From the IMG/VR virus record IMGVR_UViG_3300026221_000042, positions 1 to 41,966 of that record: DNA of 41,966 bases. One strand, 5' to 3'. Source of the stretch: a virus. A program made the translations under genes and the position numbers. The notes under the pieces were generated by a model that was not told the origin of the DNA, made no database searches, and was given only the letters and a program-made list of their open reading frames with translations. This document shows positions 9,197 through 18,189 of the stretch, in pieces (the stretch's first letter is position 1; the number at the start of each line of letters is the position of its first letter).

Positions 9197-9949
9197 TTAG
9201 CCTTTAATCAGGGCAGAGCCAGGGAAGCCGCCGAACGGGATTGGCTCACCGTCGCCAAACCGCTTCTGGCAGTCAGTTCGCAACCCGCCGCATTCGTCTT
9301 TGCTGGGGTCGTCAACCGGATTTCCCTTCTTGTCGAAATAACGTGTGCCAGCGTAATCACACCCGCGACCAGTACGGTACCAACCTCGCATGCACCAGGT
9401 GCAGAGACTGTGAATCTGGCGCGTAGGGATCCGTATACCGCGCAGGTCCGCCGGACTTGCCAGCTCAAACTCTACGCCTTCGTCATCTTCGGAGGATTTG
9501 CGGTCGATATAGTAAACCTGCACTTTCTCTTCAGTCGGATCAGCCGCTGGGTTACCGCCGGAGAAATTACGTGCATCCAGAAATTCTTCAAACGTGTCAT
9601 GGACCGTCACCTTAAACTTCGCCATGTCGTCAAAGGTAAGGCAAAGCGCCGTCACAACGCCGCTGATGTTGGCCACTGTGAGTTTAGGCTGAGCCGCCTG
9701 CCCGTCACTGGACATCTCCAGACCTTCAACCTGAAAAGGCCACGGCCCGTATTCGATACCCTGCCACCAGATGGTTTTACCCGACAGTTTAGTTTCATCA
9801 TCCCCGGCGGCCAGAATTTCTTCTTCGGTATAAGGCAGTGTGTCGTTATGGAAACGTAAAATTTCAGCACCATACTCAGTACCGTCCACCTCAATCAGCC
9901 TGACCGTTCCCCCCGGTTCAGGCTGCTGGATTAATGCGTTGAACGACAT
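9197..9949 (-). CDS. L: Minor tail protein L (Fe-S cluster tail protein)
   Basis: 250 residues, colinear with lambda L (232). The C-terminal third contains the conserved cysteines (HSLCTWCMRGW, GRGCDY, DECGGLRTDC) that in lambda L bind an iron-sulfur cluster. The N-terminal part (FNALIQQPEPG) is typical of the family, which forms part of the distal tail hub with M, K and J. Position between M and K supports the call. Confidence 0.93.
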   Translation of the reverse strand: MSFNALIQQPEPGGTVRLIEVDGTEYGAEILRFHNDTLPYTEEEILAAGDDETKLSGKTIWWQGIEYGPWPFQVEGLEMSSDGQAAQPKLTVANISGVVTALCLTFDDMAKFKVTVHDTFEEFLDARNFSGGNPAADPTEEKVQVYYIDRKSSEDDEGVEFELASPADLRGIRIPTRQIHSLCTWCMRGWYRTGRGCDYAGTRYFDKKGNPVDDPSKDECGGLRTDCQKRFGDGEPIPFGGFPGSALIKG

Positions 9950-9957
9950 ATTTTCCC

Positions 9958-10296
9958 CTATGCCTGGTAGGCCTGCTCAAAAGTGGCCGACAGCGAGTAA
10001 TTATTGCCACCCGTTGCCGTTGGTTTATAGGACTTGCAGCGGTATAACCCCAGCGTGGAAAGTGGCGGTGTCCAGCGAAATGATTTACTGCCAGCATGAC
10101 GTTCAAGAAAGGTTTTAATCGCCGCGATATACGCCTCGGTTCCGACGAAACTAAGATCCCAGCTTTCCTTTTTGGGGTTGATCCCATCAGCGGCAACCTG
10201 TGAATAACCATCACCGTATTGCGCAGTGCGGACACGGAATGTGGTGTCCGCACTGGCATTCAGGCGAGGACTCCACGTGAAAGTTTCAATCGCCAT
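9958..10296 (-). CDS. M: Minor tail protein M
   Basis: 112 residues from the ATG at 10296 (lambda M has 109). The family pattern is present: ETFTWSP near the start, RVRTAQYGDGYSQ, then KSFRWTPP and a C-terminal aromatic stretch. The ATG overlaps the tape measure stop (TAATG) and GGAGG lies 11 bases upstream. M caps the distal tail end during assembly together with L. Confidence 0.93.
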   Translation of the reverse strand: MAIETFTWSPRLNASADTTFRVRTAQYGDGYSQVAADGINPKKESWDLSFVGTEAYIAAIKTFLERHAGSKSFRWTPPLSTLGLYRCKSYKPTATGGNNYSLSATFEQAYQA

Positions 10297-13200
10297 TATT
10301 TGCTGTTCCTCCAAAGTGCGCCGCCGGGCCTCAGATCCTTATTACGCATATCGACGTAGGTTTTCTGCGCCAACTTCATCAACTCTGTTCCCATTTGTTC
10401 AAAACCCGCAGTGGATTGTGAATTGTCGGTTCCCTGTTCCCCGCCGTAAATGTTGAGGGTTATCTGCGGGGCCGGATACGTGCCGGTAGCATTTGAACTG
10501 CTATCAGCGACAGAACGCACGCCGAGGGAACCGTCAGAGCCACGCGTTAGCGGCATTATTGCCTCGGGACCAGCCTCACCCATTAGGCCAGCCCCCTTAG
10601 CGAAAGCGAACATGGTGGGAGAGCTGACAACGTTGTTACTGAAACCACTGAGATCCGACGATGAATAAACGCCACCTTTAGCATTAGCAACATAACTGCT
10701 AAAACCGGTGCCCATACCCATAGCGCCGGTGCTGCCCGCCGAACCGGCGGCTGATGCTCCGCCGGCGGCCGCACCGCCAAAACTCATAAACGAGGACAGG
10801 ATTGTCCGCGTCAGTAAAGCCTGCGTGCCCATGTCGATAAGGTTTTGGATGATGGTTTGAGAGAGGCTGGCAAACAGGTTGCTCATGCCATCCTTGAAAT
10901 CTTTCGTGCCGTTTAGCAGACCGGTCAGGGTATTCGTCATCCTTTCCTTAACCGTATCCACCAGCCCGACCGTTAACTTATTGATCCTGCTCTGCCCGGT
11001 GTACAGCCCGAGTGCTGAGTTGTATTGTGCCTCAGCAGAGTCTTCCGAGGCCTTAACCATAAGACGCTCGTATTGTTCTTTATTAATACGTCCGTTGTCG
11101 TAATAGGCCTGATAAAGACTCTGTTGCTGGACCAGCTGATTTTGCAGCTGGATAACCGGGTCAACTTCACCCGCGATATTTTGCTTAGGTGCCGCAGCGG
11201 CGTCTGCCTGCGCTTTCAGGATATCCCGCGTGGAACTTTGACTGAGGTTTAGTCTGGCTGCCTGATATTCCTGCTCAGTAAGCAGGCGCGCATCGAGAAG
11301 GTCTTTCAGATCCCTGCTGGTTTCTTGCTCTTTTCGAATCGTCGTTTTACCCGGCGAATACTGTTCAGCAAGCTCAACGCGCTGTTTCTGATAATTCTGG
11401 GCATTCAGAAGAGTGAGTTTCTGCATATCGGCCTGACCGACGCCGGCTGCTTTTGCTGTCGTCAGCAGTTTTTGCTGAGCACCGGCCTCTTCCAGATTTA
11501 TCCGGGCAAGACTGCTGGCGTGCTCTTTCTCTATTTCCTGCCGTAACTGCTGATAGGCTTTTAACGCCTGCAGGCCTTTTTTGTCAGCCTTTGCGGCATC
11601 CTCGCCGCCCCAAGGACTCGTTGGGGCCTGCGGTGTTTTTCCCGCATCAGTGATCGCTTTGACATCACTGGCCAGATTGTTGGCAAACCCGGCTACATTC
11701 GTCTGAACAAGGAAACGCGCCTTGTTGACGTTCTCCAGTGAATCCTTCGCTTTATCGATGCCTTTTGTCACATCTTCAAGCTGTGCTTCTGCCCGAGCCT
11801 TCCCGGACTGAACGCCGCCAAGCTGACCGAATGGGTCAAAACTTTGCAGGCTGCCGATCCGGCTATCTGCATCCTGAATTTCTTTGATGATCTGGTTTTT
11901 CTGCGTGACCTGATTTTGGTACTGGTCCTGCAGGTCCAACTGTTTAACCGCCAGCTGTTTATCCGAAAGCTGCATGAGCGCTGCAGTAGTTTCTACCACT
12001 GCATCTTTCAAACTTAATGCAGACTGCCGAGCCTCTATGTTTTGCTGATGAAAATAGAAAATGGCAGATCCAGCCAACATCGCAGCGCCAAGTGGGCCGC
12101 CGACCAGAGATAAAGCGCCTTTAGCCAGTCCAACAGCTACGGAGGCCGCCCGGGCAGAAACAGACAGCTGGCGATTTGCCGCCGCCAGGCTGAGCTTGGC
12201 TCGTTCTGAGGTTCTGGTTAGTTCAGTTTCTTCCCGGATCAACCGGTTGAAGTCGTCCTTATATTTAACGTTAAGGCCATACTCCTTATTGGTTTTCTCC
12301 ATCTGCCGGTAGTAACCAAACTCGGCGTCATTCCGGGCCAGACCCGCCTTTGTTGCTTCAAGCGTTTTTTTAGCGCCGTCTGCCTGGGCGAGTGCTGATG
12401 CCCTGACTGCATTTTGATTTTCCAACCAAGCGCCGGTGCTGCTACGAATACCCGCAGTCAGCTTCGTAGAGAGAATAGGGATCAGTGTGTAGAGGGCTAC
12501 CGATGCAACAGCGTTAAAATTGTCGGATAACAGACCAACGGCTTCAGTAATACTTTGAACGCCGGAACGCAACGGCCCGTTACCGCTTTGCCCTACTTTG
12601 ATGATCAACCCTTCAAAGGCACTGGTCAGTCCCATCAGGTCACCGTTGAGGTTGTTCACCCTGATGGAAGCCTGTTCATGGGCCGTTTGGGTTCCCGTCA
12701 ATGATTTGGTCAGGTCCTCAAGATTGCGTCGATTATCGACCAGAATTGACGCGGCGCTGAGATTCTCTACGCCAAACAGCTTCACCGCCTGGGCAGTGGA
12801 CAGGTTTTTCTTTGACAGATTTTCAAGCGCGCCGCTCAACCCTACGACCGAAGGTTTCAGGGTTTTGTCTGTCCCTTTTTCGAGATTCAGGATCACGTTG
12901 CGCAGGGCTGTCCCGGCCTCGCTGCCCTTCACTTCTCGGGACGCCAACACCTGAATAGCGGCATTCAACTGTTCGAACCCAACCCCGGCTTGTGCAGCGG
13001 CCACGCCACCGGTTTTAATCGCGGCGGCCGTGTCGGTAATTTCTGACGCCCCGAATTTAGCGCCGGCGGCCAGTACGTTAATATAACGATCGGCCTGGTT
13101 GGCTCCGGCACCAAACTGATTAAGCGATAGTGCCAGCGTTTTGGTTGCATCTGGCAACGTGGTACCGGCGGCCTGCGCCAGAACCAGCGCGCTTTTTGTC

Positions 13201-13643
13201 GCCTGAGTCAGTCCATCTGCAGTTTGAAGAAGCTCGGGTTTGGCTGATGCCATCAGTTTCAGCGCTTCGACTGCCTGGCTGGCGCTGTATTCAGTAGTGC
13301 GCCCCATTTCCTGCGCCGCAGCGTCGAGCGACTTAAGCTGTTCGCCGGTAGAACCCGTAATAGCCGATAGGTCAGAAAGTGCCTGGCCATACTGTCGCGA
13401 CGTATTGATGATGGAGCCGAGCGACAAGCCAACACCGGCAAAAGCTGCCAGACGCCCAGCGAGACCGGTAATGGTTGATCCCACCTTGGCATACGCGGCA
13501 TCGGTCTTTTTCGCATCGTCCTGAGTGCTTCGGTTGAATTTACGCGATTGGTTTTCCGCGTCACCGTAAGCACCTATCAGCTGGGATTTAAAGTTTGCGG
13601 CGTTCAGGTGAAGCCCGACCGCCAGTGATGCCACGTCAGCCAT
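10296..13643 (-). CDS. H: Tail length tape measure protein H
   Basis: 1115 residues from the ATG at 13643; this ATG overlaps the stop of the upstream T frame. The sequence is long and mostly helical, with Gln/Ala/Lys-rich coiled-coil stretches (about 30-430 and 680-850), hydrophobic segments near residues 390 and 550, and a Gly/Ala-rich part near 1000, as in tape measure proteins. The region around residues 60-330 resembles the TP901-type tape measure core domain. Its length sets tail length. It follows the G/GT chaperone pair, as in lambda. Confidence 0.95.
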   Translation of the reverse strand: MADVASLAVGLHLNAANFKSQLIGAYGDAENQSRKFNRSTQDDAKKTDAAYAKVGSTITGLAGRLAAFAGVGLSLGSIINTSRQYGQALSDLSAITGSTGEQLKSLDAAAQEMGRTTEYSASQAVEALKLMASAKPELLQTADGLTQATKSALVLAQAAGTTLPDATKTLALSLNQFGAGANQADRYINVLAAGAKFGASEITDTAAAIKTGGVAAAQAGVGFEQLNAAIQVLASREVKGSEAGTALRNVILNLEKGTDKTLKPSVVGLSGALENLSKKNLSTAQAVKLFGVENLSAASILVDNRRNLEDLTKSLTGTQTAHEQASIRVNNLNGDLMGLTSAFEGLIIKVGQSGNGPLRSGVQSITEAVGLLSDNFNAVASVALYTLIPILSTKLTAGIRSSTGAWLENQNAVRASALAQADGAKKTLEATKAGLARNDAEFGYYRQMEKTNKEYGLNVKYKDDFNRLIREETELTRTSERAKLSLAAANRQLSVSARAASVAVGLAKGALSLVGGPLGAAMLAGSAIFYFHQQNIEARQSALSLKDAVVETTAALMQLSDKQLAVKQLDLQDQYQNQVTQKNQIIKEIQDADSRIGSLQSFDPFGQLGGVQSGKARAEAQLEDVTKGIDKAKDSLENVNKARFLVQTNVAGFANNLASDVKAITDAGKTPQAPTSPWGGEDAAKADKKGLQALKAYQQLRQEIEKEHASSLARINLEEAGAQQKLLTTAKAAGVGQADMQKLTLLNAQNYQKQRVELAEQYSPGKTTIRKEQETSRDLKDLLDARLLTEQEYQAARLNLSQSSTRDILKAQADAAAAPKQNIAGEVDPVIQLQNQLVQQQSLYQAYYDNGRINKEQYERLMVKASEDSAEAQYNSALGLYTGQSRINKLTVGLVDTVKERMTNTLTGLLNGTKDFKDGMSNLFASLSQTIIQNLIDMGTQALLTRTILSSFMSFGGAAAGGASAAGSAGSTGAMGMGTGFSSYVANAKGGVYSSSDLSGFSNNVVSSPTMFAFAKGAGLMGEAGPEAIMPLTRGSDGSLGVRSVADSSSNATGTYPAPQITLNIYGGEQGTDNSQSTAGFEQMGTELMKLAQKTYVDMRNKDLRPGGALWRNSK

Positions 13644-13891
13644 TACATTAACGCCCGCATTACGGCAGCACACTCATCCTGCACAGGAGAAGGAATCGGT
13701 AACTGCTCTGTTTCAGGAATGGAAGGTGGTGTTTCATCATCGGAGCCGAGAACGCCCTGTTTGATAAAATACGCCCGCCAGTGAAGAAGTATTTCGACAG
13801 GGAGGTCGGCAATTTTTCGTGGGTCAGACTCGCCCCAACGATCGGCAAGCTGGAAAATGAACATCAGCCAGGGCGAGTCAGTTAGTTTTTT
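13643..13891 (-). CDS. T extension of the G-T tail assembly chaperone (made by -1 frameshift)
   Basis: This frame is reached from the G gene by a -1 slip at 13885-13891 and continues LTDSPWLMFIFQLADRW to the stop at 13643-13645. The part after the slip is about 80 residues. It could also start at an internal ATG (13864), but that lacks a clear ribosome site. In lambda the GT fusion binds tape measure protein and tail tube subunits during tail assembly. The stop overlaps the H start (TAATG). Confidence 0.85.
   Translation of the reverse strand, partial: KKLTDSPWLMFIFQLADRWGESDPRKIADLPVEILLHWRAYFIKQGVLGSDDETPPSIPETEQLPIPSPVQDECAAVMRALM
13827..13891 (-). promoter_or_regulatory. Programmed -1 frameshift signal in G/GT
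   Basis: The heptamer A AAA AAC (13885-13891) is in the right frame (GCA AAA AAC TAA) at the end of G. Five bases downstream, GACTCGCCC (13871-13879) pairs perfectly with GGGCGAGTC (13827-13835), giving a 9-bp stem with a loop of about 35 bases. Slippery site, spacer and stem match the standard layout of bacterial -1 frameshift signals. Confidence 0.88.
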
Positions 13892-14256
13892 GCGGCTTCT
13901 TCCAGCTTACCCAGTGAGTGTTTTTTCACTGTCACGATAGCGTCAATCAGCGTGGCGTTATCGTGCGCTTCCAACAGTTCATTAGCTGTCGGCAGATCTT
14001 CTGGTTTGATTGGCGAACCATCGGGATTTACCAGACAGTTAAGGATGAGTTGCACGCTCATCAACGAAGAACCGCGAACATCCAATTCTTTTGCTGCGGC
14101 GTCGAGCTGTTCTTCGTGTTCAATTAACTGCGATGCTGTCAGCCGGCGAATGAAAACCTGCACACCGAAAAGGGTAGTTTCAATCGCGGTATTCGTAGGC
14201 TTTAAGAGCGCAGATTTCAGAGCTTTAAAATCGAATTTTGCAGTTTTTGCAGTCAT
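13882..14256 (-). CDS. G: Tail assembly chaperone G
   Basis: 124 residues ending EEAAKN at a TAA that directly follows the slippery heptamer. The sequence (FDFKALKSALLKP near the start, FIRRLTASQL, LNCLVNPDGSP) fits the tail assembly chaperone family found between tail tube and tape measure genes. Most ribosomes make G; a minority slip and make GT. The ribosome site before the ATG at 14256 is modest. Confidence 0.88.
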   Translation of the reverse strand: MTAKTAKFDFKALKSALLKPTNTAIETTLFGVQVFIRRLTASQLIEHEEQLDAAAKELDVRGSSLMSVQLILNCLVNPDGSPIKPEDLPTANELLEAHDNATLIDAIVTVKKHSLGKLEEAAKN

Positions 14257-14279
14257 GTTCTTTTACCTAAATTTGACGT

Positions 14280-14299
14280 AAAAACCGCCCGAAAGCGGC
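14280..14299 (-). terminator. Weak terminator-like hairpin after the tail tube gene
   Basis: On the minus strand CCGC-TTTCGG-GCGG is followed by TTTTT. The stem is only 4 bp and may be leaky. It lies between the tail tube gene and G. Confidence 0.5.
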
Positions 14300-14317
14300 T
14301 ATTGGAGAAGTAGCGTT

Positions 14318-14788
14318 TTACGCTTTAGCACCAGAAGGTGCAGGTACAACCCCCCAGACAAGATTATTCTGTTTACCCTGCACAGTTACCTGAATAACTT
14401 CACTCGCCGGCGCAGTGATCTCATTCATCTGCCAGCCGGACAGCGCCAGCAACATGGTTGCCGTTCGACCATTTGGCAATTCAACATAGAATTGCACGGT
14501 CTTGCGCTGCTCAGCAGCAGTAAGAAATGCAGCAAAATCGGTATTGGTTGGATCATCAATAAAGCCGAGTGATTTCTCCGGCCCTTCTGGCAGGTCAGAA
14601 ATGAACTGTTTCGATTGATCAATAAGCGTGGTGCAGTCGACAAAACTCCCCGTTTGCCCGGTAGCACCGAGTCCCTTGCAGTTGATGAGCGCCTTCATTG
14701 CCGCCGCAGCGGCCCCCACCTCGCCAAATTTCACAACGGTGCCAGCTGGCAGCATCGCGTATTCAGGCGATGATTTATTATCAGCCAT
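14318..14788 (-). CDS. Major tail tube protein
   Basis: 156 residues, length and position of the major tail protein in HK97-like siphophages (before the chaperone and tape measure genes). It has an N-terminal MLPAGTVVKFGEV stretch, the central SLGFIDDPTN and a C-terminal beta-rich part (WQMNEITAPASEVIQV), as in tail tube families. It would polymerise as hexameric rings around the tape measure. AGAG lies upstream of the ATG at 14788. Confidence 0.88.
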   Translation of the reverse strand: MADNKSSPEYAMLPAGTVVKFGEVGAAAAAMKALINCKGLGATGQTGSFVDCTTLIDQSKQFISDLPEGPEKSLGFIDDPTNTDFAAFLTAAEQRKTVQFYVELPNGRTATMLLALSGWQMNEITAPASEVIQVTVQGKQNNLVWGVVPAPSGAKA

Positions 14789-14822
14789 AGTTTTCTCTCT
14801 TCTGTGAATAGGCAGCGGAGCG

Positions 14823-15227
14823 CTACCGGTTGGATTGAATACGGTCTCGAATTTCCACGGAGAGGATCCGTAGAACTTTGTTGCGGTTATAGTCCAGTGC
14901 AGGGCGAATAAATGAGTCGGACACCTGCTTGACAGTTCCGTACTCTTGAGCCAGCGCTTTCATGAAGTGTTCTTTACTCGGGCCGACTCGCAGAATAACC
15001 ACGCCGGAACCTTTATTTTTGCGGGAAGTTGACCGGATTTTGATGGTGTCACGCATGTGTGGCCCCGCGCTGCTTTCATCAAAACCCGCATGTTGTTTCA
15101 TATCTTCCTGAACAACCTGGAGTGCAGCACGACCTGCATCACGAAGTATTTTGGTTCCCACCTTCTCGCCGAGTGCAATCAGCTGGCGCTCAAGCTCGGC
15201 CAACCCTTCGACTGTCATAGAGATCAT
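14823..15227 (-). CDS. HK97 gp10-like tail completion protein
   Basis: 134 residues from the ATG at 15227. This start overlaps the preceding stop (ATGA) and has GGAGG 7 bases upstream, so it is preferred over an upstream in-frame codon. The sequence fits the HK97-gp10 family: VEGLAELERQLIALGEKVG, central HMRDTIKIR, then HFMKALAQEYGT and FIRPALD. Members sit at the head-tail interface or tail terminator position. Confidence 0.85.
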   Translation of the reverse strand: MISMTVEGLAELERQLIALGEKVGTKILRDAGRAALQVVQEDMKQHAGFDESSAGPHMRDTIKIRSTSRKNKGSGVVILRVGPSKEHFMKALAQEYGTVKQVSDSFIRPALDYNRNKVLRILSVEIRDRIQSNR

Positions 15228-15613
15228 GAGGCGTCCTCCGGGCAGCAAATAATGAAATCGCGGGTTAGTCGGTACTGAATTCTGTTATTGGTCAGGGTTT
15301 GTTGATTTTGGCTGACGCCCCCTCGCGTTACCGCCTGCACTGGCCATCGCCCTATATACCCGTGAACTATTGACTCCCAGGCATCACGCACTTTTTTATC
15401 CAACGCCAAAAGGCGCGGGTAATCGTCAATAATGTGGTAACTGATTTGGAATCTCGCCTGAACCAGGGAGGTTGTAACCATGCCGACTTCAAGCCTTGGA
15501 TCACTAATCCGCTGGTAGGTTATTCCCTCTTGTTCAGGATCGGGCAAAAGTAACGGATAAGTATTTAGCCCCGAAAGCGCCTCGAGCGCGGATTTGATTT
15601 CATACTCGATCAT
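15224..15613 (-). CDS. DUF3168-like tail terminator/completion protein
   Basis: 129 residues. The pattern (GLNTYPLLLPDPEQEGITYQ near the start; HIIDDYPRLLALDKKVRDA in the middle) resembles DUF3168 tail completion proteins, and the order adaptor, closure, gp10, DUF3168, tail tube is common in HK97-like phages. The ATG at 15613 lies inside the end of the head closure gene (14-base overlap), and its stop overlaps the next start. Confidence 0.75.
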   Translation of the reverse strand: MIEYEIKSALEALSGLNTYPLLLPDPEQEGITYQRISDPRLEVGMVTTSLVQARFQISYHIIDDYPRLLALDKKVRDAWESIVHGYIGRWPVQAVTRGGVSQNQQTLTNNRIQYRLTRDFIICCPEDAS

Positions 15614-15926
15614 GGCGGGTATCTGCCTCAGCGGTGATCAGCACTCGGTCAGCTTTGGTTCTGTCAGCTGCGCGAACAGTAAAAACCTGTTTACTAAAAA
15701 TAATCTGCCAATCGATATCAACATCTGGGCGCTTGCGAATATCAAATAGCATCGTTTCAACTATCTGAGCCTGATCCAGTGTTCGGATTTTACGGTTAGA
15801 TATGGGTTCCGCAGATGCCCAAACCCTTGCAACATCCACCGCAGCGTTTTTCTTTGCACCGGACTCATCACGGACAGTCATCATTTTTCGCAACAAAACG
15901 AGATGGTTTCTTTTTCCGGCGTCCAT
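15600..15926 (-). CDS. Head closure (head-tail joining) protein
   Basis: 108 residues. The sequence (GKRNHLVLLRKMMTVRDESG, VARVWASAEPISNRK, then DIDWQIIFSKQVFTV) fits the phage head-tail joining family related to SPP1 gp16, small beta-barrels that seal the head after packaging. It starts 8 bases after the head-tail connector and overlaps the next gene. Confidence 0.87.
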   Translation of the reverse strand: MDAGKRNHLVLLRKMMTVRDESGAKKNAAVDVARVWASAEPISNRKIRTLDQAQIVETMLFDIRKRPDVDIDWQIIFSKQVFTVRAADRTKADRVLITAEADTRHDRV

Positions 15927-15934
15927 TGGGCCTC

Positions 15935-16252
15935 CTACAGGGGAATAAAACGATACGGACCGATAAGAAACTCAAAACTCATCGGTGCTTCGAATTGCTG
16001 AACGTCACTCGCTGAAGCACGATTGTCATACCAGTGACTCACCAGATGAAGCATGCCGAGTTTGATGTCGTCCGACAGCAGTACACCATCCGGATCTGTA
16101 TCAGGCACAGAATCAAGATATAGGGTGCGGTTCAAATAACGGGTTGTCCGCTTTTCTGCCGCACCGGCATAGACCTTTAGAAGGTCGTCTTCTTCCGTAA
16201 AATCTTCATCAATGCGGCACTGTTTTTTAATGTCTTTTAGCTCTAAAAGCAT
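15935..16252 (-). CDS. Head-tail connector protein (HK97 gp6-like)
   Basis: 105 residues from the ATG at 16252 (MLLELKDIKKQC), preceded by GAGGTGG; an upstream start at 16297 would run into a terminator T-run. HK97 gp6 is of similar length. The start LELKDIKKQCRIDEDFTEEDDLL and the later LSDDIKLGMLHLVSHWYDNR are typical of gp6-like adaptors that form a ring under the portal. Confidence 0.9.
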   Translation of the reverse strand: MLLELKDIKKQCRIDEDFTEEDDLLKVYAGAAEKRTTRYLNRTLYLDSVPDTDPDGVLLSDDIKLGMLHLVSHWYDNRASASDVQQFEAPMSFEFLIGPYRFIPL

Positions 16253-16297
16253 ACTGAGCCACCTCAATGGCGCGGCCCGTTTCCGGACTGCGCGCAT

Positions 16298-16317
16298 AAA
16301 AAAACCGCCGAAGCGGT
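16298..16317 (-). terminator. Intrinsic terminator after the major capsid gene
   Basis: On the minus strand ACCGC-TTCG-GCGGT is followed by a run of T. It lies 30 bases past the capsid stop, so it could limit expression of the downstream adaptor and tail genes relative to capsid. Confidence 0.8.
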
Positions 16318-16345
16318 GACCGTATTCAAGAATTAGACGAGGTTT

Positions 16346-17581
16346 TTAATTACCAGCATCAGCACCTTTACCGGTCAGCGCTTTGATCGCGGCGGTATCC
16401 TCCAGAACGCAGTCGAAGCGGTGGAAGGCGAGGAAGGCAGTCTGATCATACTCAGCATAGCGCTCAACAAGGCGTTTCAGCGTCATGTAAGCAACGCGAC
16501 GGATAATGAATCGGTTAAAGTCGCCGCAGAAGATAAACTTCTTGCCCGCACCAATATCATCAATTGCTTGATCGATAACATACGGCACATTCAGCACGGA
16601 CGCGGGAGCAACGCCAACGATATCTGGAAGCCAGAGCGGGCGCTTCTGACCGTCTTCCATCTCCGTCACCAACTTCAGCGTTGCATCGTTGAACGCCCAG
16701 CGAAATTGCGGACCGTTGCGGTATGCCGGGTCAATGGAATGCTTCAGCGCATTCATCTCCTTCCAGGTGAACGCGGTGGCAGACGCAGCAGCCGTCGTTC
16801 CAGTTACTGAAGCAGCCAGGCCTTTCGGCTGTTGCGGCGTACCGGCACCGGTGCCCTGCACCAGATATTTCGCTTCGCCACGGCCAATGCGCTGCGCGAT
16901 TCGGCCAGTCAGATAAGCTTCAATATCTACCCCGCTATCCTGCAATAATTCATTAGATACACGGATGATTTTAGAACTCAGTTTCTTAGCACCGAGGATC
17001 GCGGTACCAAATGTCACATCACCTTCACTGGCCGCCGCGTTCTCGGCTAGCAGCTCACCCTCTTCTGCCGTGCCGTCCGATGTTGACCAGGTAATATCCT
17101 GGCCGTTTGAGGTATTCAGGATCTGCGCAACGCTGGCAATGCCGCCGTAGGCTTTCATGGCATCGACTATTTTATTCAGCATCTGCGTTGGAACAGTAAA
17201 GCCGCCCTTTTCATCAGGTGATGTACCCTGAGCGCGTAATTCTCGTACCGCAGTACGCTCTTCGGTGCTTAGCTCACCAAATCCGTGGCGCAAAAACTTG
17301 TCAAAGGCTGCAGCGCGTTTTTCTTGTTGCTGGCCATCCTGAGACTGATTGTTCAGTTGCTGGCGCTGTTCCGGTTCCTGATCTTCTACAGAGGTTTGAT
17401 CCAGCGTACGCAACTCTTCTTCCCGACCGATTTTGTCGTCGAGTTGCTGCAGCTCGGTCTTAGCTTGGTTCCACTGGGTCCGCTGTTCATCAGTCCATGC
17501 GGTTTCACCGATTTTTTCATTAAGCGCACGCATATCGGTGGCGATGGTGTTTCGTTTTTGCTTCAGTTCATGCAATTTCAT
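16346..17581 (-). CDS. Major capsid protein (HK97 fold)
   Basis: 411 residues. Residues 1-105 form a charged, Gln-rich coiled-coil delta domain that acts as a built-in scaffold and would be removed by the neighbouring protease. The mature part starts near FDKFLRHG and has the HK97-family marks: GGFTVPTQ near 126, the central EEGELLAENAAASEGD loop, KLSSKIIRVSNELLQDS, and FAF-like C-terminal GDFNRFIIRR and FLAFHRFDC. A good GAGG site precedes the ATG. Confidence 0.97.
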   Translation of the reverse strand: MKLHELKQKRNTIATDMRALNEKIGETAWTDEQRTQWNQAKTELQQLDDKIGREEELRTLDQTSVEDQEPEQRQQLNNQSQDGQQQEKRAAAFDKFLRHGFGELSTEERTAVRELRAQGTSPDEKGGFTVPTQMLNKIVDAMKAYGGIASVAQILNTSNGQDITWSTSDGTAEEGELLAENAAASEGDVTFGTAILGAKKLSSKIIRVSNELLQDSGVDIEAYLTGRIAQRIGRGEAKYLVQGTGAGTPQQPKGLAASVTGTTAAASATAFTWKEMNALKHSIDPAYRNGPQFRWAFNDATLKLVTEMEDGQKRPLWLPDIVGVAPASVLNVPYVIDQAIDDIGAGKKFIFCGDFNRFIIRRVAYMTLKRLVERYAEYDQTAFLAFHRFDCVLEDTAAIKALTGKGADAGN

Positions 17582-17589
17582 GGTTTACC

Positions 17590-18189
17590 TCAGGCGTTAA
17601 TAAGAGTCAGCAGGCGCTCACGCGCCATTTTTTCGTTAATGGCTTTTTGCAGCGCACCGCTTTCGCGCGCCTCCTGCCAAGCTTGCATCGATCGGACGCC
17701 AGAATCAGCCTCCTGATAGGCGGGATACGTCACCGGGCTGACGTCGAATAATCGCGAGAATTTATTTATTTCGCGAATGACAACGCCTTCCTCATCCTCG
17801 AACCAATGCTCACCATCACGGGCAATGCGAAAGGCAAAGGAAGACTGGTTAATATCACCGCGCTGCATGGGAGCAATGACCAGGTCCCGGATGGTCTGGG
17901 TGTCTGGCGCAACAATGTTGTATTGAAGGCCACGTTCATCGACCGACAGGGTGAGCGTATTGGCCGTACTGCGACCGAGAATAAAATTCGGGTCATGATT
18001 AAACAGGCCCCGCACGTCATCATTGAGTACGTCATCAAACGCCCCCGGCTTGATCACTTCCCGGAACCCCCATAGCGGTTCAGAACGAGAATTAAAAACA
18101 GAGCCGTAACCGATAATGCGTGTAGGCCCGTCATCCCGCTGTTCAGCACGCACCTCCCCGCTGTAACAGCGCATTTCTCTGTCAGTCAT
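17590..18189 (-). CDS. HK97-family prohead protease
   Basis: 199 residues from the ATG at 18189 (MTDREMRCYSG), preceded by AAGGAAA; a longer reading frame upstream overlaps the portal and is not used. Family marks are present: GYGSVFNSRSEP, the catalytic His in GLFNHDPNFILGR, and Ser in INQSSFAF, followed by the SPVTYPAYQE motif. It digests the capsid delta domain and itself during maturation. It overlaps the portal gene by 8 bases. Confidence 0.95.
   Translation of the reverse strand: MTDREMRCYSGEVRAEQRDDGPTRIIGYGSVFNSRSEPLWGFREVIKPGAFDDVLNDDVRGLFNHDPNFILGRSTANTLTLSVDERGLQYNIVAPDTQTIRDLVIAPMQRGDINQSSFAFRIARDGEHWFEDEEGVVIREINKFSRLFDVSPVTYPAYQEADSGVRSMQAWQEARESGALQKAINEKMARERLLTLINA

Noticed and set aside
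9158-9859. 233-codon + strand ORF opposite tail gene L
   Set aside because: It is the complement of L and K, which have clear family motifs; no ribosome site.
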